From Dasania sp. GY-MA-18 (GTDB lineage: Bacteria > Pseudomonadota > Gammaproteobacteria > Pseudomonadales > Dasaniaceae), in assembly GCF_024734385.1 (NCBI RefSeq), contig NZ_JANHAP010000008.1:160196-224195 (forward strand): a DNA stretch of 64,000 nt, in the 5' to 3' direction. Below, piece by piece: positions 37,812-46,904 of this stretch; position 1 is the stretch's first letter; every line of letters begins with the position of its first letter. Both the position numbers and the translations under genes were made by a program. Below the pieces are notes generated by a model. The model made no database searches. It had not been told where the DNA came from and saw only the letters and a program-made list of their open reading frames with translations.

Positions 37812-38096
37812 CACCCCAAACTTGATTTGTGGTCCAAAGGCCGCGCAGGCTTGTACTTGGGCGCTAATGGATTCCGGCTAACAGCATACCGGAATGACGA
37901 GTGGCGAATAAATGAATGCTTCAGTCATCAATAAGTAAAAATGAAAAGGCGTTGCGGCCAACAAACCGCGACAGTGACAGAACCGTAGCACCACCCCCGC
38001 AGCACGTCACCCCAAACTTGATTTGGGGTCCATAGGCTACGCAGGCTTGTACTTCGGCGTTAATAGATTACGGCTAAGGGCATGCCGGAATGACGA
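37812..38096 (+). repeat. Array 2: two A/B palindrome pairs
   Basis: A palindromes at 37814 (one base changed in the right arm, TTTGTGG) and 38010 (perfect), 196 bases apart. B copies follow at about 37868-37900 and 38061-38096; the second B has ATTACGG in place of ATTCCGG. The linker between the two pairs is unrelated to the linkers of arrays 1 and 3. Confidence 0.82.
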
Positions 38097-38313
38097 AGCG
38101 TCATGGCTCTAGACGAAGCATACAGTGCCAGCGCCCAAGAAACATGATCAACAAAGCCATGTATTAGCGCTATAAAAACACCAGTAATTACGGTTAAAAT
38201 CCGTCGTGCTGATATCGGGTCGTTAATAACAGCCCTGCACACTAAGCAGCATTACACAATAATTGATTATTCATATAGTCACCAACAAGCTAAGCAAGCG
38301 GGCACAAAACCTT

Positions 38314-39594
38314 ATGTATAAACTACTAAAAACACCCGGCGCCATTTTTTATGTGCTTGCTTTATTTCTTAATGCCTTTATAGATTTAGGCCATAAAATC
38401 ATTATTCAAAACACCCTGTTTAAAGCCTACGATGGCCAAGAGCAGGTGATATACACCGCTATAGTCAATGCCCTGATTCTTTTGCCATTTATTTTATTGC
38501 TGTCGCCAGTAGGCTTTATTGCTGATAAATACCCCAAACATCAAGTGATGCGTTTCTCGGCATGGCTGGCTGTGGTGGTGACTTTATTTATCACAGCTTG
38601 TTATTACCTGGGCTGGTTTTGGCAGGCCTTCGCCTTAACGTTTGTGTTGGCTATACAGTCGGCATTTTATTCGCCGGCAAAATACGGTTACATCAAATTT
38701 TTATTTGGGGTAGAGCGCTTGGTGCCGGGCAACGGTTTAGTGCAGGCGGTCACTATAGTTGCCATTTTAGCGGGTACCGTGGTGTACTCTTTGTTTTTTG
38801 AAATGCTTTATCCCGCTGGCGTAGTCGACCCAAAAGTGATTTTACAACATATAGCGGTTATCGGCTGGTTGCTGGTGATTAATGCCATTTTTGAGCTAAT
38901 CATGACGTATAAGCTGCCACAGTTAGAGCAGGGCGACCCTGAAAAAACCTTCCCCGTTAAAGCTTATCTGCAAGGCCGGTTAATGCGCCAGCTGGCTGCA
39001 CTGGTTTGCAAAAAATCGATTATCATCTGGGCTATTATTGGCCTGGCTTTATTTTGGTCGGTGGGGCAGGTGATGCTGGCGGCGTTCCCTGCCTATGCCA
39101 AGGCGCAGTACGGGGTAAGCAATACCTTAGTCATACAAGCGGTATTAGGTTGTGCCGGTTTAGGTATAGTGTTGGGCTCGTGGCTAGCGGCAAAATTATC
39201 GATCAATCAAATACGCATAGTTTTAATCCCTATAGGTGCTATAGGGGTGGCGCTATGCCTCAGCGTATTAACCTTTGCCGGCTCTATAGTTTTATCCGCT
39301 GTATTATTTGTCGGTGTCGGCGCTATGGGCGGTTTAATGATTGCGCCACTTAATGCGCTGATACAATTTCACAGCCAAGAGCATGAGCTGGGCCACGTGC
39401 TGGCCATGAATAACTGGCTGCAAAACGTCGCCATGGCCAGCTTTTTAGGCTTAACTGTCTGGTTTGCTGTGCAGGGCTATAGCAGTGAGTTGTTATTGCA
39501 GTTGATTGCTATATTGGCTTTGCTGGCTAGTACTTTGCTATTGTTTTATTTCTTTTATAAAAATAACAAGCAGCGTGTACAGCGAAAGCAATAG
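38314..39594 (+). CDS. MFS transporter, lysophospholipid transporter LplT-like
   Basis: 426 aa from ATG 38314; the in-frame TTG at 38263 would add 17 residues unlike the family. About 12 membrane helices. The N-terminus (GAIFYVLALFLNAFIDLGHK), the MFS loop GFIADKYPKHQVMRFSAW and FYSPAKYGYIKFLF match LplT-type proteins, which flip lysophospholipids across the inner membrane for re-acylation. In enterobacteria lplT sits with aas; no acyltransferase gene is next to it here. It converges on the CHAT gene. Confidence 0.85.
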   Translation: MYKLLKTPGAIFYVLALFLNAFIDLGHKIIIQNTLFKAYDGQEQVIYTAIVNALILLPFILLLSPVGFIADKYPKHQVMRFSAWLAVVVTLFITACYYLGWFWQAFALTFVLAIQSAFYSPAKYGYIKFLFGVERLVPGNGLVQAVTIVAILAGTVVYSLFFEMLYPAGVVDPKVILQHIAVIGWLLVINAIFELIMTYKLPQLEQGDPEKTFPVKAYLQGRLMRQLAALVCKKSIIIWAIIGLALFWSVGQVMLAAFPAYAKAQYGVSNTLVIQAVLGCAGLGIVLGSWLAAKLSINQIRIVLIPIGAIGVALCLSVLTFAGSIVLSAVLFVGVGAMGGLMIAPLNALIQFHSQEHELGHVLAMNNWLQNVAMASFLGLTVWFAVQGYSSELLLQLIAILALLASTLLLFYFFYKNNKQRVQRKQ

Positions 39595-39632
39595 GCTGAT
39601 GTTTTTATATCCCTAGCCCCAAACTTTACGCT

Positions 39633-42248
39633 TTAGCCTTGCCCCGTGAGTTGAAAGGCCGCCCAGTAAAAAGGGTGGTTGTTGCTACTGTTTATCATTT
39701 GCTGCTGTGCACTGCGCAGAGCCTGGCCGTAGTTTTGCTGGCTAATCCCTTGATAAAATAAATTCATAAGTTGTTGGGTGCCGCTGTCGTCTACTTTCCA
39801 TAGGCTGGCGATAATGTTGTCGCTGCCGGCGTATAAAAAGCCGCGGGTTAAACCTATGACTTCGTCACCGTTGGCCAAGCTGCCCAGGCCGGTTTCGCAG
39901 GCGGATAGCACAACTAGGCTGGCGTTGAGTTGTAGTTGGTAAACCTCACCCATAGTTAGTTCGCCATCATTGCTGGCGTCTTTGGCTAACAGCAGGCGTG
40001 ATTGCTGAGCCCGGCGGCTGTTAAATTCGCCATGTGAGGCTATGTGTAAAATACCGTATTGCTGGCCTTGTTGTTTGAGCAGGGTTTCTGTTGCCTGTTG
40101 TTGGGTCACTATAGCGCTGTTATTGATGAGTGTAGCGATGCGTTTAACCTCTTGCTCGGCACCGGGCAAATCTACGGTGGGGTTGCCCATAGCTAATAGG
40201 GAGTGCTGCTTGTTAGCGCTATCACGGTTGAGGAATGCCGCCACACTGGCGCTGGGTAGGTGGCTAATAGCCCTTTGTTCAATCAAAAACTGTTGGCCGC
40301 TGTGTAGCGAGGCAAAGGGTAGGTAGTGCAAAGCGCCACTGGCAACGATGGTGAGTTCGGCGTGATCGTTTAATTGTAGCGGGCTAATAAGCTCTTGATA
40401 GAGTTGCTGCGAGAGTTGCTTATAGCGCTGGCTGTTTTTATTTTGTAATTGTTTTCTATAGTCGCTAATGCGTAAGTTTAGTTGTGCCGCATTAAGCTTA
40501 AGCGTTTGTATGTTATTAGCGGTGACTTTAAAGGCATACCATTGGTCATCTAATTCAAGATATTCCACCAACACTTGTGTAGGGCTGAGTAAGGCTTGCA
40601 GCTCTTGTGCGTTAAAAGGCGTAACGGTGGTTAGTGATTGGGTTTCTATTTGTTTGATAGCGGCACGATCGCGGCGGCTATTTTTTAAACCGCGTAGGCC
40701 AGTACTGGTAGCGGCAGTGGCTGCGGGCTGCGGGTTAAAAGCTAGCGGCGCTAGGCTAATGCTGTTGGGCAGTTGTTCGCGTCGGGCTTGGCTGTCGGCT
40801 AGCATATCTACTAACGCGCGGCTGCGTGCGCGCTCAGCCGTTACAAAGGCTTGCTCATCGCGGCCTAGTTTTATAAGCAGGGCTATGGCGCGTTGATAGG
40901 CGCTGGCTTTGTCGCCAACAAAACCAATTTTTTGAGATTCTACCGAGATATTGCCACGGCTATTTTCTACTAGCTGCATGGCCAGTTCATAAGCCTGTAA
41001 GGCGGCGGCTAGTTGCCCTTGCTGCTCAAGGGCATAGCCTTTTTGGTAGGCGCTTAACCAGCGGATTTCGCTAAAGGAGGCGCTATCTCCATCGTTAAGG
41101 ATATTGTTGGCGTGTTTTAGGCTCAGTGCCCAATCTTTATTGTTAGCGGCAATGAGTGCTAATTGTAACTGCTCCCTAAACTGTAAGCCGGTAAACAGCC
41201 GTTCGGTCAGCGCGTCTAAACCATAGTTTGCGCTAAACCCCGCCATTTTGGCGAAAGCCCCGTTGCTATTAAAACCGCTTAGGGCTGTGACAAAGTCACC
41301 TACTGCCAGCACGGCGCTGCTGCCCACTGCGAAATAGCCCATTAGGGTTTGGCCTATTTCGCTGGCGCTTATTGTCATGGGGCGCATGTGTTGATAGTCA
41401 CCCAGTTCAAACAATACGGTGTTGAGGTAATACTGCCTGGCCCGCTGAAAGCTGTTGTGTATATCGCCGCCATCGCTGGTTTTGTGTAGCCGAGTAATTG
41501 TTTTTATATGTTCGGCGGCTAGTTGCGGGCGACCTAAACGAATTTCACTTTGGGCCGCTAGCGTGGCGCTCATTAATATATCGTAGGACCAGTGAAATTT
41601 TTCATTGCCGCCGGGCAGGGCATAATCATCGCTGCTGCGTTTGCCTTGATTATCGGGCTGAGGGCCGCCAGCGTATACATACATAAAACTTAAATCGCTG
41701 CGCTGGCTAGGGGCCTGCCATTGTTGTTCGCCCAACTCATAATAATTTTTTAAAGCGCTGTTGGCGTGGTCTAGCGCCTGTGTATATTGCCCTAATTGAA
41801 ACCAGGCTTCAGCCAATAGGCGATGCTTGCGGGCTTCCACCTCTTGTGGAAATAGCGCGGTGGTATAGGGTGTTTCGGCAATTAAGGGCTGGCCGGCACG
41901 GGCATAGCTGGCGTACTCAGGGTATTGATTATGTTTGCGCATAAGGCCTAGGGTGAGGGCGAAAGAGCTGCGTTGCCACACCGCCATGCAATCATAAAAC
42001 TGGCTGTAGTGGCCTAGGCTTAAATGGGCGTGGCACAGTGCATCTAAGCGGGTAATTTGGTCTGATAAATCGCGGGGCTGATAGCGTTGGGTTAAAGCCT
42101 GTAATTGCCCTTCATAATGTAACTCAGTGGGGGCCATCATGGCCTCGTCTGTGTCATCACTTAATAATGCCGGGTAGGGTGCGGCTAAGCTGACCGAGGC
42201 GGCAGTCAATAGAGGTAAAAATGAGGCTAACAACAGGGCTTTTTTCAT
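39633..42248 (-). CDS. Exported TPR-CHAT caspase-like protein
   Basis: 871 aa. Signal peptide (KKALLLASFLPLLTAASVSL, cleavage about 22), TPR-like helices (about 60-175 and 350-480) and a C-terminal CHAT domain (about 545-871). The caspase-type dyad is intact: H739 in IASHGEF and C784 in LSACETG. The core also shows IASLWKVDD and HPFYWAAFQLTG. A hydrophobic, Gly/Ala-rich stretch lies at about 302-345 (GYFAVGSSAVLAVGDFV). CHAT peptidases cleave a partner protein when activated. The ATG overlaps the lipoprotein gene by four bases, so they are coupled. Its location should be the periplasm; substrate unknown. Confidence 0.9.
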   Translation of the reverse strand: MKKALLLASFLPLLTAASVSLAAPYPALLSDDTDEAMMAPTELHYEGQLQALTQRYQPRDLSDQITRLDALCHAHLSLGHYSQFYDCMAVWQRSSFALTLGLMRKHNQYPEYASYARAGQPLIAETPYTTALFPQEVEARKHRLLAEAWFQLGQYTQALDHANSALKNYYELGEQQWQAPSQRSDLSFMYVYAGGPQPDNQGKRSSDDYALPGGNEKFHWSYDILMSATLAAQSEIRLGRPQLAAEHIKTITRLHKTSDGGDIHNSFQRARQYYLNTVLFELGDYQHMRPMTISASEIGQTLMGYFAVGSSAVLAVGDFVTALSGFNSNGAFAKMAGFSANYGLDALTERLFTGLQFREQLQLALIAANNKDWALSLKHANNILNDGDSASFSEIRWLSAYQKGYALEQQGQLAAALQAYELAMQLVENSRGNISVESQKIGFVGDKASAYQRAIALLIKLGRDEQAFVTAERARSRALVDMLADSQARREQLPNSISLAPLAFNPQPAATAATSTGLRGLKNSRRDRAAIKQIETQSLTTVTPFNAQELQALLSPTQVLVEYLELDDQWYAFKVTANNIQTLKLNAAQLNLRISDYRKQLQNKNSQRYKQLSQQLYQELISPLQLNDHAELTIVASGALHYLPFASLHSGQQFLIEQRAISHLPSASVAAFLNRDSANKQHSLLAMGNPTVDLPGAEQEVKRIATLINNSAIVTQQQATETLLKQQGQQYGILHIASHGEFNSRRAQQSRLLLAKDASNDGELTMGEVYQLQLNASLVVLSACETGLGSLANGDEVIGLTRGFLYAGSDNIIASLWKVDDSGTQQLMNLFYQGISQQNYGQALRSAQQQMINSSNNHPFYWAAFQLTGQG

Positions 42249-42826
42249 AGGGCTGCACTCACGCTAACAATTTTCTCAATCACGGCGTCTATAAAATTGG
42301 TTTTATTACGTACGCTGTTAATGGCAAAGAGGTTATTAATCTTTAACTCATCATCCATTGCGGTTAATTGCATGCGTTCTTCATGGCTAAAGGTTTTTTG
42401 CTGCTGTGCTTTGCTTAGTGTTATATCGCCAGCAATAACAATATCCGCTGTAGAAAAAGTGACTAAGGCTTTGAGTTCGCTAGTGATAGTGTCGCTAACA
42501 CGGTTTAGTTTTATGTGTAGGCTTTGCCATTGACAATCACTGTTGCTATTAATAGCTATACGGCCATCATGCTGTAGGTATTTTATAAACTGCTGCTTAA
42601 TCACGGAGTCCAAATGCTGGTGGCTGCTATCTATAAAAACGGGATCGCTAACACTTAGCTGAAACTGGCACACCTTAATAGCAGTTGCATTCGGGTGGGG
42701 CTGTGGCGCCATTAGGCCTATATGTTGTTGATAATAATTAAAATCAACGCAGCCGCTAAGTGCGCTGACTAATATTAGATAGCTACATAGACGGCTTAAT
42801 GAATAGCGGGAAATAAGAGTTAACAT
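42245..42826 (-). CDS. Outer-membrane-type lipoprotein, middle gene of CHAT module
   Basis: 193 aa with a lipoprotein signal ending in the lipobox LSGC (23-26; lipidated C26); the next residue is Val, not Asp at +2, so sorting to the outer membrane is expected. The mature part (about 167 aa) is alpha/beta with a CQFQLSVSDPVFIDSS element and a later SELKALVTFSTADIVIAGDI strand pattern. I do not recognise the family; it loosely resembles assembly-type or FlgO/CsgG-like lipoproteins, but this is not supported by a clear motif. Coupled by overlap to the CHAT gene and 51 bases behind the DUF4384 gene. Confidence 0.75.
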   Translation of the reverse strand: MLTLISRYSLSRLCSYLILVSALSGCVDFNYYQQHIGLMAPQPHPNATAIKVCQFQLSVSDPVFIDSSHQHLDSVIKQQFIKYLQHDGRIAINSNSDCQWQSLHIKLNRVSDTITSELKALVTFSTADIVIAGDITLSKAQQQKTFSHEERMQLTAMDDELKINNLFAINSVRNKTNFIDAVIEKIVSVSAAL

Positions 42827-42877
42827 AGTAGAAGCCTAAGTATGAGGGTAGTTAACATAGCTATGGAATGAAACTGC

Positions 42878-44314
42878 TTAGCGACGCTGAGTAGTAAACA
42901 GTAGTACCGCTTCTGTGGCTGTACTCAGCTCTTGGCTGCTGGTTTTTTTCTTTTTTAAACCACGGGTTTGCATTACCGCCTGATTAATATTGTGGGATAG
43001 CACATAGTACTCACTGCTGGGTTCATAGTTATAGCTGGGTAATTGATTAACCATGTCGCTGCGGCTGGCAATGACTTGTAAGCTTTCTACACCATAGGGT
43101 GGGGAAACAATAAAACTGCCTATAGAAACCCATTTATTTACTTCATCGGCATTCACATAGTAAACAAAGCGGCGATCGCCTTGGGCCTCGTTAATATCGA
43201 TCAGATAAGAGAGCTCGTTTTGTCCATTTTTAGTGTGGCCTACTACATAAAAATAGCCGGGCTTGTTCACTTTAATCAGTATTTCTATTTCTTCTCCATC
43301 TACAAACAGCAATTGCCTTTGGCCCTTGTTGGTGGCTACTTGTACATTAAAATCGCTGGCTACTGCATAGCCTGCGTGTAATAGGCGGTCAAAGTCTGGC
43401 GCTATAGGTTTGGTGGCTAAATGTTGATAACTACTGGGTGCCAGCTGTGCCAAGCGACTGCTAATAATATTACCTTGGGTATCACTAAGCGTGTAATTAA
43501 CGCTAATACCTTGATCGTTAATTTGATATTCACCATTAAAAATATAGCGTGCTTGCTCTAGGTTATTGGCGCGCGCAAGTCGTTGGTTAATTTCTGTTAG
43601 CAGGGCGGCGGCAAAGGGGGTTATTTCCCTAGAGTGTTTTAAGGTGGCAGGCTGTGCATAGACCTGCCCCTGTGTTATTCCCTTGGTGAGTAGCTTGGCC
43701 GCTAGGCTTAAGCTAGGGGCGGCGGCCTCTAATTGCGCTAGCTGTAACTTAAGCTGCTGCGGGCTAATGCTGATAGGGGCGGGATGGTTTTGCGGGCTGA
43801 GATAGAGCAAAACCGTGGCAAACTGCTCATAGCGCTGGTAATCGGCCAATAGCTTGAGTAGCTGGGGGTAGTGCTGCGTGCGGGGTATATTGGCTAAGGC
43901 CGCGTATTGTTGCTGAATTTGTTGGGCTAGCTGCTGGGTTTTAGCATGATACAAGCCGCTGGCTACTTGGCTGTCCATGTTGGCTTGGCATAGCTGGCCT
44001 TCGGGGCTGGGGTAGCAATCTAGCTCCACCCCTATCATGGGTAGGTTGCTGCTGCTGTGGCTGCTACTGCTAAAGTTGCTGGCACCGCTGCTGTCTTCTT
44101 GTAGCGTAGAGCTGCTTTCTATTTGCACAAAAATACTGCTGGCTAAGGCGCTAAGCGCTGCGTTTTTGGCGCTGGCTTCATCGCTGCCATAAGCTTGGGC
44201 GCTGAGTGTGCGAGCTTGGCTAAGGCTGTGGCAGGCGAGGATAAGGATTAGGCTAATGAGTGCTTTGCTAAAGCTGGGGCGGTTATGCGAAGTAATACGG
44301 CTAAACATCATCAT
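42878..44314 (-). CDS. Exported LPP20-like/DUF4384 protein, first gene of CHAT module
   Basis: 478 aa (the third Met, at 44308, is a possible start because GGA lies ten bases upstream of it). Signal peptide (FSKALISLILILACHSLSQA, ends about 35), LPP20-like segment (AYGSDEASAKNAALSALASS, 41-60), serine-rich linker (68-90), helical middle (115-255) and a DUF4384 domain at about 335-420 (LLFVDGEEIEILIKVNKPGY; GSFIVSPPYGVESLQVIAS). DUF4384 is frequently encoded beside or fused to caspase-like proteases. Probably periplasmic; it may sense or present the CHAT substrate. Role inferred only from context. Confidence 0.82.
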   Translation of the reverse strand: MMMFSRITSHNRPSFSKALISLILILACHSLSQARTLSAQAYGSDEASAKNAALSALASSIFVQIESSSTLQEDSSGASNFSSSSHSSSNLPMIGVELDCYPSPEGQLCQANMDSQVASGLYHAKTQQLAQQIQQQYAALANIPRTQHYPQLLKLLADYQRYEQFATVLLYLSPQNHPAPISISPQQLKLQLAQLEAAAPSLSLAAKLLTKGITQGQVYAQPATLKHSREITPFAAALLTEINQRLARANNLEQARYIFNGEYQINDQGISVNYTLSDTQGNIISSRLAQLAPSSYQHLATKPIAPDFDRLLHAGYAVASDFNVQVATNKGQRQLLFVDGEEIEILIKVNKPGYFYVVGHTKNGQNELSYLIDINEAQGDRRFVYYVNADEVNKWVSIGSFIVSPPYGVESLQVIASRSDMVNQLPSYNYEPSSEYYVLSHNINQAVMQTRGLKKKKTSSQELSTATEAVLLFTTQRR

Positions 44315-44451
44315 TCCATAAAAATGCCAAGGCTTAGGTGTTGCGCTGGCTGGTTATTATTCCTATACAGCTTAGCGTATTAATGGCGCTGTATGTTTTT
44401 AAAATAGCTGCGAATGCTCAAAAAACAAACGCCTTGTTATTGCTGGCCAGT

Positions 44452-45243
44452 CTAACGCACTAACTTATCTAGGTGTAACAAAAATAAATTGAATAACTCC
44501 GCCTGTGTGTTGATGTCTAGGCGTTCATAAATATTTTTTCTATGCACCTTCACTGTCGAGGGGCTGATATCCAAAGCCTTAGCCAGTGACTTGGAAGAGT
44601 GGCCCTGTAATATCAGTTGCGCTACCTGTTGCTCTCGTGGGGTTAGTTGTTCACTGCAAAAATTTTCAAAGGCGCTAGCTACTGGTGAGTGATCATTACT
44701 GTGCAGGGGGGGCTGTAGTGCATAAAACTGTTGCACCACAGCATTCAATAGCGGTGTGGTGGCGGCCAAACTGTTGAGGTTGTCACGGGTAAAAACCTCG
44801 TGGTGGTTACGGCGAGCTAGTGATATCACTAGGCTACTTTGTTGATCTACAGGTATAAAAATACCAAGTTCATCGGCTAGGTCCAGATCACGATAGTAAA
44901 GCTGAAAATACTCTGTGTCTTCAAAATTATCGGGGGCAAAGTCATCCAGATGATAAATACCATTAAGCTGTGGCTGTTTTATTAACTCGCTATAAAAAGG
45001 GTCTAATAAATATAGCCCTTGGGTGTATTTAATGACTGCCTTATGCCGCTTGGGGTTGGGGTAGTCATCGTAGAGTAGACTGGGTGCTTGTTGTGTTGAG
45101 TAAAGCAAAACAATGGCAGTATCAAACACTAACCACTGCTGAATAGCGTTAACCAGCTCGCCGGCCATATTGGGGGCTTGCTGGCTGAGTAAAGCCTGTG
45201 CCATGTGCTGGTGCCATTGTTGTAGTGCTGCAAGGTCGGGCAT
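44452..45243 (-). CDS. LuxR-type transcriptional regulator
   Basis: 263 aa. The C-terminal GerE/LuxR helix-turn-helix is LTPREQQVAQLILQGHSSKS with LDISPSTVKVHRKNIYERL (about 198-240). The N-terminal about 190 residues resemble a GAF/autoinducer-like sensor fold but lack the acyl-homoserine-lactone pocket pattern and a phosphorylatable receiver. Encoded 137 bases upstream of the DUF4384-lipoprotein-CHAT genes on the same strand, and divergent from aguB by 190 bases, so either could be its target. Confidence 0.87.
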   Translation of the reverse strand: MPDLAALQQWHQHMAQALLSQQAPNMAGELVNAIQQWLVFDTAIVLLYSTQQAPSLLYDDYPNPKRHKAVIKYTQGLYLLDPFYSELIKQPQLNGIYHLDDFAPDNFEDTEYFQLYYRDLDLADELGIFIPVDQQSSLVISLARRNHHEVFTRDNLNSLAATTPLLNAVVQQFYALQPPLHSNDHSPVASAFENFCSEQLTPREQQVAQLILQGHSSKSLAKALDISPSTVKVHRKNIYERLDINTQAELFNLFLLHLDKLVR

Positions 45244-45432
45244 GGTTAACTCGATAGCGTTGAGGCTGCAAGGGCTTAGGCCTTGCTGTTATTTGGGTGT
45301 TATTTTGTGGATACGGCTGTTTAAGCTGCAATACTGGCTAAATAAATTTGTAACCGTACCCCTATGGGACTATTCACCCAGCTTAAACCACTTTGTATAG
45401 TTATTTCAAATTGGTTTTATAGAGGTCATGCC

Positions 45433-46332
45433 ATGAGAGAAGTAACCGTAGCAGCAACCCAAATGACGGTAAGTTGGGATTTAGATGATAATGTTAATAA
45501 GGCTGAGCGTTTAATACGCGAAGCTGCCGCGAAAGGCGCTAATATAATTCTGATTCAGGAATTATTTGAAGCACCCTATTTTTGTATAGAGCAAGATGCA
45601 AAGCATTTTAAATTAGCGACCAGTTTAGAAGAAAACACCAACATCAAACGGTTTCAAGCCTTAGCCAAAGAGCTAAATGTGGTTTTGCCCTTTAGCTGGT
45701 TTGAAAAAGCGGGTAAGGCATTTTTTAACTCTATGGCAATGATAGATGCCGATGGCAGTATCTTAGGGGTATACCGTAAATCACATATACCCAATGGCCC
45801 CGGTTATCAAGAGAAGCAATACTTCAACCCCGGCGATACCGGTTTTAAAGTATGGGATACCCAGTTCGCGAAAGTGGGTGTGGGTATATGCTGGGATCAG
45901 TGGTTCCCCGAGTCGGCCCGCTGCATGGCCTTATTAGGTGCAGAAATTTTAATGTATCCTACGGCCATAGGTTCAGAGCCGCCACCAGCGCCACCGTTGG
46001 ATTCTCGCTATCACTGGCAACGGGTAATGCAAGGCCATGCCGGTGCTAACATCATGCCTTTAGTTGCCTCTAATCGCATAGGTATTGAGCGCGCTACTCA
46101 AGATGACAATTATGCCATTACCTTTTATGGCTCATCTTTTATCGCTGATTACACGGGCGAGAAAGTACAAGAGGCTAACGACAGCGATGAGACGGTATTG
46201 GTGCATACCTTTGATTTAGACGCTGTAGCCGAATATCGAGAAAGCTGGGGTGTTTACCGAGATAGACGTCCTGAGTTATATCAACCTATAGCGACTTTAG
46301 ATGGTCAGTTGCCACACCATGCTAGAAAATAA
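45433..46332 (+). CDS. aguB: N-carbamoylputrescine amidase
   Basis: 299 aa from ATG 45433 (AGAGG upstream); an earlier in-frame ATG would add 23 unlikely residues. Nitrilase/CN-hydrolase family with Glu-Lys-Cys triad visible: LIQELFEAPYFC (Glu), GVYRKSHIPNGPGYQE (Lys) and VGVGICWDQWFPESA (Cys). It converts N-carbamoylputrescine to putrescine, CO2 and ammonia, the last step of the agmatine route. No agmatine deiminase gene (aguA) is near. A terminator follows. Confidence 0.93.
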   Translation: MREVTVAATQMTVSWDLDDNVNKAERLIREAAAKGANIILIQELFEAPYFCIEQDAKHFKLATSLEENTNIKRFQALAKELNVVLPFSWFEKAGKAFFNSMAMIDADGSILGVYRKSHIPNGPGYQEKQYFNPGDTGFKVWDTQFAKVGVGICWDQWFPESARCMALLGAEILMYPTAIGSEPPPAPPLDSRYHWQRVMQGHAGANIMPLVASNRIGIERATQDDNYAITFYGSSFIADYTGEKVQEANDSDETVLVHTFDLDAVAEYRESWGVYRDRRPELYQPIATLDGQLPHHARK

Positions 46333-46353
46333 TTAGTTCCCCTTATATAAATA

Positions 46354-46381
46354 ACGGTCACATAGCTTGTGGCCGTTTTTT
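46354..46381 (+). terminator. Rho-independent terminator after aguB
   Basis: ACGGTCACA-TAGCT-TGTGGCCGT stem-loop with one G-U-type pair, then six T residues, 22 bases after the aguB stop. Confidence 0.85.
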
Positions 46382-46394
46382 GGTTTTGGGATGA

Positions 46395-46815
46395 TGGATT
46401 CCGGCTAACAGCCTGCCGGAATGACGGGGTGATGTTGGCTTACGAGTACGTCACCCCAAACTTGATTTGGGGTCCATGGGTGCCTAGGTATGCACAGCGG
46501 TGTTGATGGATTCCGGCTAACAGTCTGCCTGAATGACGGGGTGATATTGGAGTGCGGGTACGTCACCCCAAACTTGATTTGGGGTCCATGGGTGCCTAGG
46601 TATGCGCAGCGGTGTTGATGGATTCCGGCTAACAGCCTGCCTGAATGACGGGGTGATATTGGAGTGCGGGTACGTCACCCCAAACTTGATTTGGGGTCCA
46701 TAGGTTACGTAGGTATGCACAGCGGTGTTGATGGATTCCGGCTAACAGCGTACCGGAATGACGGGGTGATGTTGGATTGAGGGTACGTCACCCCAAATTT
46801 GATTTGGGGTCCATG
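46395..46815 (+). repeat. Tandem array 3: 112-bp unit carrying palindromes A and B
   Basis: Four units with period 112-113. A palindromes start at 46454, 46566, 46678 and 46791 (the last reads CCCCAAATTTGATTTGGGG). B palindromes (GGATTCCGG...CCGGAATGACGGGG) precede each; in units 2 and 3 the right arm has CCTGAAT, breaking perfect pairing. Linkers (TGTTGGATTGAGGGTACGT and the ATGGGTGCCTAGGTATGC-type stretch) differ from those in arrays 1 and 2. Confidence 0.9.
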
Positions 46816-46904
46816 GGTGACTGGGCCGGGCCCATTTGGTTGTGGCTAATAGCATAGCGCAATGGCAACTGAGCCGGGTCAGTAAGCTAAGCCGATCTGG
46901 TGCT

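Larger units (their letters stand above)
37716..38313. other. Intergenic region between thrH and the LplT-like transporter
   Basis: About 600 bases. It contains the thrH terminator, repeat array 2 (37812-38096) and about 200 bases upstream of the transporter with no recognisable site. No supported gene. Confidence 0.75.
46333..46904. other. Intergenic region between aguB and the thioesterase gene
   Basis: About 570 bases filled by the aguB terminator and palindrome array 3 (46395-46815), then about 90 bases downstream of the minus-strand thioesterase gene. A minus-strand open frame inside the repeats repeats with the array period and is not a gene. Confidence 0.8.

Noticed and set aside
46517..46720. 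67-aa minus-strand frame in array 3
   Set aside because: Its translation repeats with the 112-bp period; it is a product of the repeats.
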